DNA of 64,000 nt from Leisingera caerulea DSM 24564 (GCF_000473325.1 NZ_AXBI01000020.1:372001-436000); one strand, 5' to 3'. Positions 6,804-14,868 are shown, counted from the stretch's first letter. The notes: generated by a model from the sequence alone, not told the origin. Numbers and translations are program-made.

Positions 6804-7868
6804 ATGACAACTCTGAACCGTATCTTCGGCGCAGCTATCGCCGCCACTCTTGCAACCGCGGCCGCACCTGCCCTCTCGGACACATATGTTGCCAGCTGGA
6901 ACGTCAAGCACCTGGGCTGGGACAATGGGAAGGACATCCGGGCAGTTGCCGAGGTTGCGGCGGCTTTTGATCTGATTGCGCTCCAGGAGGTCATGTCTCT
7001 TGACGGGCTTGAGAAGCTGGAATGGGAATTGGAACAGCGGACCGGTGCCGAGTGGCAAACCATGGCTTCCGAGGCCATCGGCCGGGGCAGCTATCGGGAG
7101 CACTATGCCTTCGCCTGGCGAACGGATGAGGTCGAATGGGTTGATGGTGCGGTCGTCTACATTGACGACCGTGACGCCTTCGCCCGGGAGCCCTTCTCAA
7201 TGCGCTTTGAAACCGCGGAGGGCTATCGCTTCGTCATGGCCTCTGCGCACCTGATCTACGGCGACAGTGTCGCAGAGCGCGAGCGGGAAGCCCGCGCACT
7301 CGACAGCTATCACGCCTGGCTCGAGGAGAGCTTCGCGGGCACTCCGATCTATATCGCGGGCGATTTCAATTTACCCCCTGTCAACGCGGCATGGAATGCC
7401 CTGGGCCAGGATACTGCGCCCTTGATCACCGAAGGCGCAACCACCCTTTCGCCTGTCAACGGTCGCTTCGCGAATCTCTACGACAACATCTGGGCACCGG
7501 CCGGTATCGAGATCCCCGTTGCCTCGGCGGGCATTTTCAACTTTCCGGCTGAGCTGGGCATCACCCATGAGATCGCGCGGGGAACGGTGTCAGACCATGC
7601 TCCCGTCTGGATGCTGATCGACCCGGATACCTATCATGTCGTGCTGTCTCCTCACGCAGCGTCTCATGATGTGTCGAGCGCCACGGGCGCCTATCAGTTT
7701 GATGAACCGCGAACCGGCGGAGATGTCCGGGGCAACCGCAACTCGATGATCTACCACATTGAGGGCTGCCCGGGTTTCGACAAGATGTCCGAGAAGAACA
7801 TTGTCCATTTCGCGAGTCAGGAGTTGGCCATTTCGGCCGGCTTCCGCATGGCGCGGAACTGCTCCTGA
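6804..7868 (+). CDS. Secreted endonuclease/exonuclease/phosphatase-family protein with C-terminal Cys/His motif
   Basis: A 354-residue protein. The start at 6804 has GGAAG upstream and yields a Sec signal peptide (MTTLNRIFGAAIAATLATAA...ALS). EEP-fold motifs in order are SWNVKHLGW, ALQEV (catalytic Glu), SAHLIYGDS, AGDFNLPP and VSDHAPV (the catalytic Asp-His pair). These enzymes cut DNA or phosphodiesters with Mg2+. The C-terminal 50 residues carry GNRNSMIYHIEGCPGFD followed by FASQELAISAGFRMARNC. This is a small domain found at the ends of some secreted nucleases, with a conserved Cys-His set. Export implies action on extracellular or periplasmic nucleic acid. Confidence 0.8.
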   Translation: MTTLNRIFGAAIAATLATAAAPALSDTYVASWNVKHLGWDNGKDIRAVAEVAAAFDLIALQEVMSLDGLEKLEWELEQRTGAEWQTMASEAIGRGSYREHYAFAWRTDEVEWVDGAVVYIDDRDAFAREPFSMRFETAEGYRFVMASAHLIYGDSVAEREREARALDSYHAWLEESFAGTPIYIAGDFNLPPVNAAWNALGQDTAPLITEGATTLSPVNGRFANLYDNIWAPAGIEIPVASAGIFNFPAELGITHEIARGTVSDHAPVWMLIDPDTYHVVLSPHAASHDVSSATGAYQFDEPRTGGDVRGNRNSMIYHIEGCPGFDKMSEKNIVHFASQELAISAGFRMARNCS

Positions 7869-7944
7869 TCTGCGTTCGGCGCGGTCTCGGCAGAACGCCG
7901 GCATCCTGATTTGGAGGCGACCTGCACGCCGCTTTGCAGAACCT

Positions 7945-9039
7945 GATTTACCGCGGTAAATCGGCGAGCATGATCAGGATGCCTCTGGGGTGCATTGCTG
8001 CAAGCGCTTTGCTTCAGCGGTCGATTTACCGCGGTAAATCGTCGGCCATCGTCAGGATGGCTCTCGAGGTCATTGCGGAAAGCCCTTCGCCTCTGCGGTC
8101 AGTTTACCGGGGTAAATCGGCCAGCAGCATCATGGTGCCGCCCGCAGGCTCACAATGGATGCGAGCATCTTGCATGACCGATTTACCGCGGTAAATCGGG
8201 TGATCATGACCAGGACTCCCTTGGGGTTCACTCTTGAAAGTCCTTCGCCTCTAGGGCCGATTTACCGGGGCAAATCGGCCGCCACGATCATGGTACCAAC
8301 CGCTGGTTCACTATGGATGCGTACGGCTGGCATGATCGATTTACCGCGGTAAATCGTCGGCCATCATCAGGATGGATCTGGGGGTCATTGCGGAAAGCCC
8401 TTCGCCGCTGCTGGTCGATTTACCGGGGTAAATCGGGTGACCGTGAACAGGATGCTTTTGGAGTTCATTGCCTGAAGCCGACTGCAGGGAATATGGCAGC
8501 GACCGCAGGCTTGCAAAGGATAACAACGGCGGGCAAACCCAATTTACCGCGGTAAATCGCCAAGCGCGATCAGGATGCCCGTGTAGTTATTGGTGCAAGT
8601 CGTTCTCTTCTGGCTCTTCTGCGGTTGGCTTGCCTGGGCAAAAAACCACTTCCAATACCATGGTGACGCACGCGGACCCGCTACATCTGCCAACGGTTCG
8701 CATGATCGATTTACCGCGGTAAATCGGGTGGTCCATCACCATGCGCTCAGGCACCAATGCCCGCGGTTCCGCGTGCGGAAGGTCGTTGCCATACTGCATC
8801 GATCACTTTGAGCGCAGGGGTTGCGATCCGTGTATCCCATCGATGACCGCCGGCAGGTTAGATCTGACCTTCGCAGGCGCAGGACGATGCACGCAGCCGC
8901 AGCATGGAAACCGCAGCGCATGATATCGGAAGGGCTCCCGGGTTCCCAGGAGCTGGCAACATGCTTGGCTGATCTCGTACCGTCTCTTCTCATGGCTTGC
9001 TCCATAGAGTGCTTAGAGCCTGATTTACCGCGGTTTCAA
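7945..9039. repeat. parS-like palindrome array with about 79-bp period
   Basis: Ten copies or near copies of GATTTACCGCGGTAAATC lie at 7945, 8023, 8101 (AG start, GGGG centre), 8180, 8259 (GGGGC), 8338, 8417 (GGGG), 8541 (A start), 8708 and 9022 (right half decayed). A badly decayed copy near 8626 (CTTGCCTGGGCAAAA) restores the spacing. Spacing is 78-79 bp for the first seven. The stretches between palindromes are themselves related and fall into two types: A, with ATCAGGATG and GAAAGCCCTTCGCC; and B, with ATCATGGT and GGTTCACTATGGATGCG. They alternate to give a 157-158-bp higher-order unit. In RepABC plasmids such palindromes are the RepB-bound centromere. No gene is supported across 7869-9053. 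Confidence 0.88.
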
Positions 9040-9053
9040 GAACGCGGTGATAC

Positions 9054-10247
9054 CTACGCAGCAGGCCGGACAAGACCGCCAGCAATCGCTTCTCCTCTTT
9101 CATAGTTTCTGAGCAAGGAGCGTAGATAGGCTTCAGGGCGTGCGATCTGAGCGATGTTGCGACCAAGGTAATTGAGCAGGAGGATCATCTTGGCTGGACC
9201 GAGGAGTTGTATGGCTGGCAGAACGGTCATCTGTCCAAGTCCAAGAAATCCAGAAAAATCCATTAATACCCTGGCGAGTTGGTGCTCGCTGTTTGGAGGT
9301 TCAGGGAAATACTCCCTGATGATCGAAGCATTGCTCCAGGCATTGGCGATCGATAGGCCCGTCTTCGAATGCTGAGGCCTATTATTTTTTTCTTTTGGTT
9401 CAGACTCTATGTGCCGGACAGTTTGACCGTCATCGCCGGTGGTTTTGTCCGGTGAAACCGCGGTTTGCCCTGAAGTTACGGAGGGGTAATCAGGCAGGCT
9501 AGCGGAAGCCGTGCCGATGTTGTCGGCCGCTGCTGAGCGCGGGGAGGGACCTGCGCCTGCAGGCTCAGTCTCCGGCCCGGGAACGGCCGCTTCGAGCGAC
9601 ACGATCTCCTCCTCGAGCTCGCGCATCTCCTGAGGGCAGGGCGCCTTGCGACGGAGCGTGCGGCGCAGGCGAACACGCATGTTCTCGATTGACTGGGGCA
9701 GGGGGGCGCCAACCGATGCAAAGGCGCGTGTAAGCGCCGCAAACCGCGCGCTGATCTCATTGCGGAGGTTGCGAAGGGCGAGGCGGCTGGCAACCTGTTC
9801 TTCATGCATATCGAGAAGCTCGTAGACGCGGTTGAGCAGAGGAGCGAGATCAATCCCGTATGCCGAAACGATCCGGCCCTCGCGGTCACGCTCTGGAAAG
9901 CGGCGGCCATTGGCGCTGAGCTTGCGGTTGATGAGACCGGCCGCTTCAAGGCGCGCTTCCCCACGGCGGAAGCGGCGCTCGTCCATGCCGCAGGCCCTGG
10001 TGAGGATCTCGGAGACGCTCATGAACGAGACATTCAATCCCATAGGATCCAGCGGTCCATGGGGCAGGACGGACAGGTGGGCCCGCAAGACCAGGATGTC
10101 CCTGTCATTCAATCCGAGGCGTTGCCGAAGCTCTGTGACCAGAGACAACAGCTCCCAACGGTCGAACTTGTGTCGACCGCCTTCATAAACCCGGCATACC
10201 TCTAAGGTTTGCCGGCGCGGCTGAGCCGCGGGCATTGATGTGTGCAT
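9054..10247 (-). CDS. repC: RepC replication initiator
   Basis: A 397-residue protein. The N-terminal half matches the RepC (RP-C) family: RWELLSLVTELRQRLGL, LPHGPLDPMGLNVSFMSV and the signature NGRRFPERDREGRIVSAYG. The middle is a helical segment and a variable linker. RepC initiates replication at an origin that lies inside repC in this plasmid class. It is encoded last in the operon, after a gap carrying the antisense RNA. A second possible ATG is at 10235; neither has a strong ribosome site, as expected for a gene held low by countertranscript control. Confidence 0.9.
   Translation of the reverse strand: MHTSMPAAQPRRQTLEVCRVYEGGRHKFDRWELLSLVTELRQRLGLNDRDILVLRAHLSVLPHGPLDPMGLNVSFMSVSEILTRACGMDERRFRRGEARLEAAGLINRKLSANGRRFPERDREGRIVSAYGIDLAPLLNRVYELLDMHEEQVASRLALRNLRNEISARFAALTRAFASVGAPLPQSIENMRVRLRRTLRRKAPCPQEMRELEEEIVSLEAAVPGPETEPAGAGPSPRSAAADNIGTASASLPDYPSVTSGQTAVSPDKTTGDDGQTVRHIESEPKEKNNRPQHSKTGLSIANAWSNASIIREYFPEPPNSEHQLARVLMDFSGFLGLGQMTVLPAIQLLGPAKMILLLNYLGRNIAQIARPEAYLRSLLRNYERGEAIAGGLVRPAA
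9377..9402. other. AT-rich stretch inside repC, candidate oriV
   Basis: CCTATTATTTTTTTCTTTTG stands out in otherwise GC-rich coding sequence. In RepABC plasmids the origin lies in an AT-rich part of repC, so this is the best candidate for the melting region. No DnaA boxes were identified by eye. Confidence 0.45.
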
Positions 10248-10294
10248 TCTGCATTTCAGACGGCAAAAAAAGACCGTTCACCGAGGGACCGGTG

Positions 10295-10323
10295 TTGAAT
10301 GCTTATCGAAAAGACGCTAGAAA
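10295..10323 (+). promoter_or_regulatory. Promoter of the antisense RNA
   Basis: TTGAAT (10295-10300), a 17-bp spacer, then TAGAAA (10318-10323): a good sigma-70 match on the strand opposite repABC. A start near 10330 would give a transcript of about 55 nt to the terminator at 10346-10385. Confidence 0.6.
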
Positions 10324-10329
10324 GGCTTT

Positions 10330-10385
10330 GCTACAAGACCAAACGAGGCTCTTCGAAACTTCGGTTTCGGGGGGCCTTTTTCTTT
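10330..10385 (+). ncRNA. Countertranscribed RNA between repB and repC
   Basis: RepABC plasmids carry a short antisense RNA opposite the repB-repC gap that blocks repC expression and sets copy number and incompatibility. Here a promoter is followed by a 14-bp hairpin (10346-10359 with 10364-10377) with an ultrastable cTTCGg loop and a T run. Several stem pairs are G-T, which work only in RNA made from this strand. That fixes the direction as opposite to repABC. Confidence 0.8.
10346..10385 (+). terminator. Rho-independent terminator of the antisense RNA
   Basis: The stem starts AGGCTCTTCGAAAC, the loop is TTCG, and the other arm is GTTTCGGGGGGCCT, followed by TTTCTTTT. All 14 pairs form if G-U is allowed. 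Confidence 0.88.
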
Positions 10386-10441
10386 TGCTCGGGTGTCTGC
10401 TCCTATTTTACGTGTGCCTGCTTCAGTATTGTTGTTGGTTC

Positions 10442-10459
10442 GATTTACCGCGGTAAATC
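10442..10459. repeat. parS-like palindrome between repB and repC
   Basis: A perfect GATTTACCGCGGTAAATC, 26 bp past the repB stop and upstream of repC. This is a second location for the same site that makes up the array beyond repC. It could let RepB binding influence repC expression. Confidence 0.85.
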
Positions 10460-10485
10460 GAACGTTATTGTTATTTATCAGATAC

Positions 10486-11457
10486 TTATGCTCCTCCTTT
10501 ACTCTGACTTTCTTCGTGTTCCCTGATCACCGCATCGATGCGTTCAGCTAGACGATCGAGAAGGGCAGGGGGGGTGGACTTCTTGGTCTTGATCACAATC
10601 TGATTGTCCTTGCGGACCGTTGTGACGTTCCCACCCATGTAGGCGCGCTGTGCATCCGTCTTAGCGGGCTTGGCTGGCGCCTTACGCTTGCCGCCAGCCT
10701 GAACCGATTTCAGCAGGTTTTGGAACCGCTCAACACTGTCCTCGATCTCGATATCGATGAGCGACAGCGCCGCGGACGGTGTGATCTTGTGGGTTTCCAT
10801 CCCGGTGATCAGCTTGTCCCACTGGCGGCGTCCGACACCCCTGGCGGGACCGATGGCGACAACCAGGTCTTCCCCTAGGGTGGTGTATGCCTTGACCATA
10901 AAGTTGATGAGCGTGCGCGAAACATTGAGGAACTCCGCGATGTCCTTCTGCTCATAGCCAGCCTCTAATCCCTGGGCCGCAGCGCGGGCGCGCTCGATGT
11001 AGCTGGTCTCAAGACGGGCGGAATTCTCGATGCCCTGGGCAACGAAGGCTTCGCGGTCGTCCATCTTGGACACGAAGGCCTTGATGCGAGGCATCCCCAG
11101 ACGCCGCGTGGCTGCGAGACGCCGACGCCCTACGACGATCTCATAGGGCTGATCACCGGTGATGGCGCGGACCAGGATAGGGATCTGCTGACCATTCTCC
11201 CGTATGCTGTCCATCAGGCTTTGGAGGTCTTCATTGATGTCGATGCGATCGCGGATCTTGCTGTCGGCGATCTGGTTGACGGCAATCTCCTGATATGTCC
11301 GGTCGGCACCGCCCTGGGTCGCCGCTTTGATGTACTTGTCGCTGGCGGCACCGCCCTTGATGATCGGTTTCCGGCGCGGAGCTATCGGCGCCCGGCTGGT
11401 TCCGGTTTCGGTTTTTTCATCTGGAGTCTTGGGTGCATCGAATACTGGTCGTGCCAT
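10486..11457 (-). CDS. repB: RepB (ParB-family) centromere-binding protein
   Basis: A 323-residue protein. The ParB N-terminal domain is clear: ILVRAITGDQPYEIVVGRRR (GRRR in place of the usual GERR), then MPRIKAFVSKMDDREA and IENSARLETSYIERA. A helix-turn-helix region follows (YEQKDIAEFLNVSRTLINF). It should bind the GATTTACCGCGGTAAATC sites and partner RepA in segregation. The start overlaps the repA stop as ATGA at 11454-11459, so the two are translationally coupled. Confidence 0.9.
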   Translation of the reverse strand: MARPVFDAPKTPDEKTETGTSRAPIAPRRKPIIKGGAASDKYIKAATQGGADRTYQEIAVNQIADSKIRDRIDINEDLQSLMDSIRENGQQIPILVRAITGDQPYEIVVGRRRLAATRRLGMPRIKAFVSKMDDREAFVAQGIENSARLETSYIERARAAAQGLEAGYEQKDIAEFLNVSRTLINFMVKAYTTLGEDLVVAIGPARGVGRRQWDKLITGMETHKITPSAALSLIDIEIEDSVERFQNLLKSVQAGGKRKAPAKPAKTDAQRAYMGGNVTTVRKDNQIVIKTKKSTPPALLDRLAERIDAVIREHEESQSKGGA

Positions 11458-12674
11458 CAGGAGACCTCATTTTTGTCGGCAATCCGCCCACGGCTGATCA
11501 TGACCTCTTCCTCGATCTCCATGGCGATCCCGTGCAGGCTCTCAAGGATCCTGTCGTAGGTCTTCCGGGTGAAGCTGGAAGGGTCAACCTCGAGCAGGGG
11601 GTTCATCGTGTTCCCGGCATCGGCAATCGCCGTCGATGCGAGGAAGTCCATGTTGAGCATGGATGTCCCCAGCGTGTTGCGCAGGAAGGATGCCAGTCCG
11701 AGCTGAGCCGGGTCGCTCGGAGAATATCGGGTCAGCAGGATGCGGATGAAGTCGAAACGCTTGTTCGGATCAACCTCCTCGATGCTCCGAAGGGTGCTGG
11801 AGGCAAGGTCGAGGAACTTCACAAGGCTGACCACGTCCAGCATGCCCGCCGAGAGCGGGATCAGCATGGAGTTGGACGCATAGAGCGCCGCGATCACGCA
11901 GAAACTCATATGAGGCGGGGTGTCGAAGATCACCACGTCATAGGCATCCTCGACAAGGCTCAGGGCTTCCGAGATCCGCGAGTAGAAGGGAACGCCTTGA
12001 GCCGCCGCGCTCGCGGTCTCGTACTCGAACTCGGTCAAGGCGATCGAGCCCGGGATGATGTCGATGTTCGGGAAGTAGGTCGCCTGGATTGCATCGGTGA
12101 TCGGCACGCGCAACTCGCCGTCACCCTCTTCCTCGTAGCGCAGGACGTCATAGATCGAGGGCAGGCCGTCGAGGTCGGCCTGAATGTCGAAGAGGTCCGA
12201 GCAGCTCGCTTGCGGATCGAGGTCGACCACAAGCACCTTGAAGCCTCGGACGGCCAGAAACTGTGACAGGTTTGCGGCGGTGGAGGTCTTGGAGACCCCG
12301 CCTTTCAGGTTGTAAATCAATAGCTTAGAGGTGTGTTCGCCCTCAAGCTTGCCCGGAAACATCTCGGGCGTGATCTTCCCGGCCTCGTAGAGGCGGGCCT
12401 GAATCTCGTGGATCTCATCCAGCGAGAAGGTGCGCCGGTTGCCGGGCTCCATGATACCCTCCGGCAACCCCTCGATTGTTTTGAGGTGGTGCCTTAGAGT
12501 GTTGTAATTCATGCGGAAGGCGAGGTCGGCCATCTCGCGAATCGTGAAACGGCGCAGGCCCTTTTCCGATTTGCGCGTGTCGGGCGCGAGAAGACGGCTC
12601 AACTGCGTCTTCAGGGCGACATCCAGCGCTTCACTGAACGAATTCAGTGTTTCAGAGCCCAGTAGGTCTCTCAT
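11457..12674 (-). CDS. repA: RepA (ParA-family) partition ATPase
   Basis: A 405-residue protein from the ATG at 12674, which has AGGA nine bases upstream; an in-frame ATG at 12818 has no ribosome site and would exceed the usual family length. The deviant Walker A at about residues 124-131 is KGGVSKTS. It keeps the ParA signature lysine but has Ser where Gly is usual. Other motifs are VLVVDLDPQASCSDLF (Walker A') and YDVVIFDTPPHMSF (Walker B). An N-terminal winged-helix-like part (RRFTIREMADLAF...) fits the autorepressor role of RepA on the repABC promoter. Confidence 0.9.
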   Translation of the reverse strand: MRDLLGSETLNSFSEALDVALKTQLSRLLAPDTRKSEKGLRRFTIREMADLAFRMNYNTLRHHLKTIEGLPEGIMEPGNRRTFSLDEIHEIQARLYEAGKITPEMFPGKLEGEHTSKLLIYNLKGGVSKTSTAANLSQFLAVRGFKVLVVDLDPQASCSDLFDIQADLDGLPSIYDVLRYEEEGDGELRVPITDAIQATYFPNIDIIPGSIALTEFEYETASAAAQGVPFYSRISEALSLVEDAYDVVIFDTPPHMSFCVIAALYASNSMLIPLSAGMLDVVSLVKFLDLASSTLRSIEEVDPNKRFDFIRILLTRYSPSDPAQLGLASFLRNTLGTSMLNMDFLASTAIADAGNTMNPLLEVDPSSFTRKTYDRILESLHGIAMEIEEEVMISRGRIADKNEVS

Positions 12675-13131
12675 GCTGCTCAATCCTCGGTTATTCTTTT
12701 GCTTGGACCCTACATCAATAAAACCGCGTGGGTCTATAGAAAGCTGACGAGAATAGGGAATATCGGCGAAGGCATTATCCAGTGATGAACGGGCCGCGCC
12801 TTGGTAATTTGTTTTCATTCAATGACTTATCGGCATCGCAGCCCTGAAACGGCAGGGACTGAATTGCCTGGAATTGGCCCGCCTCAGGGGGCATCGACGC
12901 AATTCAGCCTGCAAAATCAAGGCATGTCGATTCTTGGCGGACCATTAAATGCCCTGCAAGAAGCGGCGTGACCCGGAGAGGTTGAGAAGATGATTCCTGC
13001 CACCCGCGGACCATGACTGCCAACCAGGAAGGGGCGCTGCCGGGCGCCCCTTTTACCGGTGCAGACGCGGGGCGTCATTCAACGTCTGGTCATTGCGCCG
13101 TGGAGGGGCAGGGGCATCAGGATCCTCAGGA
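12675..13131. promoter_or_regulatory. repA upstream region and terminator
   Basis: About 450 bp without a supported gene. It should contain the repABC promoter, although no convincing -35/-10 was picked out. A hairpin AAGGGGCGC/GCGCCCCTT (13029-13052) followed by TTTT sits near the end of the neighbouring minus-strand gene. Confidence 0.35.
13029..13054. terminator. Hairpin terminator
   Basis: A 9-bp perfect stem with loop TGCCGG and four T residues on the plus strand. The minus-strand side has a poorer T run, so it probably acts on both strands only weakly. Confidence 0.55.
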
Positions 13132-13782
13132 TCACCCTGGGAGGGGCGTTTCGGCCGCAGACTCTGCAGCTTTCTCCGGGATGTCCAGCGAACTGCCCTG
13201 GAACCCCTCCCATTGCGAGAGCTCGGAACGGTCGATGATCGAAACGTCGACCTCCCACGGCATCGGGTCATCCTCATCCATTCGGTGAACCAGAACGGTT
13301 TCGTAGTCTTCAGGGTTTGGCCAGGCGGGATCCGGGATGATCCCATCAAAATCATCCGGATCTGCCTGGAGCTCCAGGATGACGGCGCGGGTCAGCTCGC
13401 CATCCCAACCGCCGGATTTGGCATAGGCGTAGGCATCAGGGAGATTGTCGTAGACATAGACCCCAAAGCCATCATCTCCCCAGCCGCCCTGAAAGCCGAT
13501 TTCGATGATGTTCTCAGCCGACTCCGGCGAGGTCACATGGTAGTAGGGCCGTTTTGACAGGCGGGCCCGCTCTTCAGCTTCCCGGGCCGCTTTGTCCCTG
13601 ACGATGTTATCCTCGACACCCTGCCGGTAACCCTTCTCCCATTCTTCTGCATAAGATTCTGCGTTCCAGGCAGCCTTCCGGCCGTTTTTCCACGGGTTGA
13701 ACATCGCTTCTTCGTCCGCGGTCACGACGCCGTAGGCTTCCGCCTGAGCGCGGCCTTGCCGGTGTGGGGAGAGCTTCGTCAT
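13132..13782 (-). CDS. Hypothetical protein, possible ADP-ribosyltransferase fold
   Basis: A 217-residue protein starting at 13782 (MTKLSPHRQGRAQ); the frame is open further upstream, but that part reads as non-coding. Residues about 80-150 read PYYHVTSPESAENIIEIGFQ, then GDDGFGVYVYDNLPDAYAYA. This is the H/Y-T-S, helix, G-x-GVY, helix arrangement of ART-like domains that use NAD+. The N-terminal half is charged and helical. The fold call rests on pattern only; a catalytic Glu is not assigned. A TGCGAAAA site lies 67 bp upstream. Confidence 0.5.
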   Translation of the reverse strand: MTKLSPHRQGRAQAEAYGVVTADEEAMFNPWKNGRKAAWNAESYAEEWEKGYRQGVEDNIVRDKAAREAEERARLSKRPYYHVTSPESAENIIEIGFQGGWGDDGFGVYVYDNLPDAYAYAKSGGWDGELTRAVILELQADPDDFDGIIPDPAWPNPEDYETVLVHRMDEDDPMPWEVDVSIIDRSELSQWEGFQGSSLDIPEKAAESAAETPLPG

Positions 13783-13848
13783 ATCAGGTGCTCGATCATG
13801 GTTGCGATGGGAGCTATTGGGGGAGGGAGCCCCGCGCCCTCGGTCTGT

Positions 13849-13856
13849 TTTTCGCA
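13849..13856 (-). promoter_or_regulatory. TGCGAAAA motif
   Basis: The minus strand reads CTATGCGAAAAACAG, 67 bp before the ATG at 13782. Confidence 0.4.
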
Positions 13857-13891
13857 TAGTGGCATGCGGGATTGTACCGCTCAAGAGAAAC

Positions 13892-14035
13892 TGTCTGTTA
13901 CAGGATGAAATCGTAGGCATCCTGAGCGCGAGCCGTAAAGCTTTCAAGGAGCGCATCCTGTGTATCCGCAAGTGGAGCACGTGCAGGAATGCTCGGCATG
14001 CAGTTTCAATCGCGCACAAGCACAGCTTGATTTTG
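13892..14035 (+). pseudogene. Decayed LuxR-type HTH fragment
   Basis: Translated in one plus frame, this stretch gives DEIVGILSASRKAFKERI, then IRKW and RNARHAVSIAHKHSLI. That parallels the C-terminal HTH of the intact LuxR gene at 16883 (EEIARQMNTSREAIKKRI, RNATHVVSIALSHSLI). The autoinducer domain and first HTH helix are gone and the frame runs into unrelated sequence. It is a relic of a paralogous regulator. The rest of 13786-14316 shows no gene. Confidence 0.6.
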
Positions 14036-14316
14036 GCAATTTCAAGGCGAGCGTCCCCTTTTGGGTACACCCACCAAATTTGGCTGGATGTAACAGTTTT
14101 GTGTCGCTATCTGGCTCTCGTTCTCGCGTATTTGCGAGTCGATTATTAACAAGAGCATCCAAGCTCGAGATGCCGGGCCACAAGGGGCCAGCCATGCGTA
14201 TTGCTAGCCATGCCTGACTTAGTCACTCCGGTGAGAATCGTGCCGCGTGAGACGCCGGAGTCCAGGAAATCTGGGCCGGCCACGAGACGCCAAGAAGAGA
14301 GAAGGATAGAAAACCT

Positions 14317-14868
14317 ATGTTTGATCTTCCCGCTGAGCAGAGCTTCCGTCCCGAGCTTGATTTGGCCACCGACAGCGGCGTGATCCGCTTTGGCCCCCTG
14401 AAAGCAAGCTGCGCAGGGGAAATCCGCGCGCTTATGCAAGAGTTCGGGCTTTCCACGGGCGGAGATCAGGATCTGCGGATCGAGAGCGCGGGTCACGATG
14501 CTGTCTTCCTGATTGCGGCAGGGGAGGGCGTGACCGGCTATTTCCTCGAAGAGTTCGGGATCGAGGCGGCGATCGAAAGCGTTGACGCCCTTGTACTGCG
14601 TTGCTGTGCAATTGGCGCGCCAGTCTCAATCCGGGGGCATTACTTCCCCGATGATGAGACCCGGATCGCAACCTTGATGACCGCTGTTCACGACGGCGCC
14701 CATGTCACCTGGTGCCATGTGCGCGCCCGCATCCGCGGCGGGGAGATCCTGCGGCTGGAGGGAGCTGAAGGACAACGCGGGTTCCCCATGGTTTCCTGCA
14801 GCCCTCGCCCTCTCACCCCGGCTTTGAGGGCCGATACAGAGCATCTGCACGGCCGTGTTACGGCCTGA
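14317..14868 (+). CDS. Hypothetical protein
   Basis: A 183-residue soluble protein with AAGGA ten bases before the ATG. Mixed alpha/beta composition with two adjacent Cys (LVLRCCAIGAP) and a repeated His pattern (HDGAHVTWCHVRARIRGGE). No family is recognised. A hairpin CCAGGCCC/GGGCCTGG (14879-14898) lies between its end and the convergent gene. Confidence 0.5.
   Translation: MFDLPAEQSFRPELDLATDSGVIRFGPLKASCAGEIRALMQEFGLSTGGDQDLRIESAGHDAVFLIAAGEGVTGYFLEEFGIEAAIESVDALVLRCCAIGAPVSIRGHYFPDDETRIATLMTAVHDGAHVTWCHVRARIRGGEILRLEGAEGQRGFPMVSCSPRPLTPALRADTEHLHGRVTA

Noticed and set aside
7945..8725. Regularly spaced short repeats that resemble a CRISPR array
   Set aside because: The repeat is an 18-bp perfect palindrome, the stretches between copies are about 60 bp and are homologous to each other, and no cas genes are present. 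It fits RepB-bound parS sites.
7934..8811. Several 60-85-residue frames running through the palindrome array
   Set aside because: They translate the repeats (recurring FTAVNR and IYRGKS peptides) and have no ribosome sites.
12675..12818. N-terminal extension of RepA to the ATG at 12818
   Set aside because: No ribosome site there; the ATG at 12674 has AGGA at a suitable distance and gives the normal RepA length.
13053..13355. 100-residue minus-strand frame overlapping the ART-like gene
   Set aside because: It is out of frame with the better-supported gene and Arg/Pro-rich in the way shadow frames of GC-rich DNA usually are.
13783..14070. Upstream extension of the ART-like gene
   Set aside because: The extension overlaps the LuxR relic and the octamer, and reads as non-coding; the start at 13782 begins typical protein sequence.
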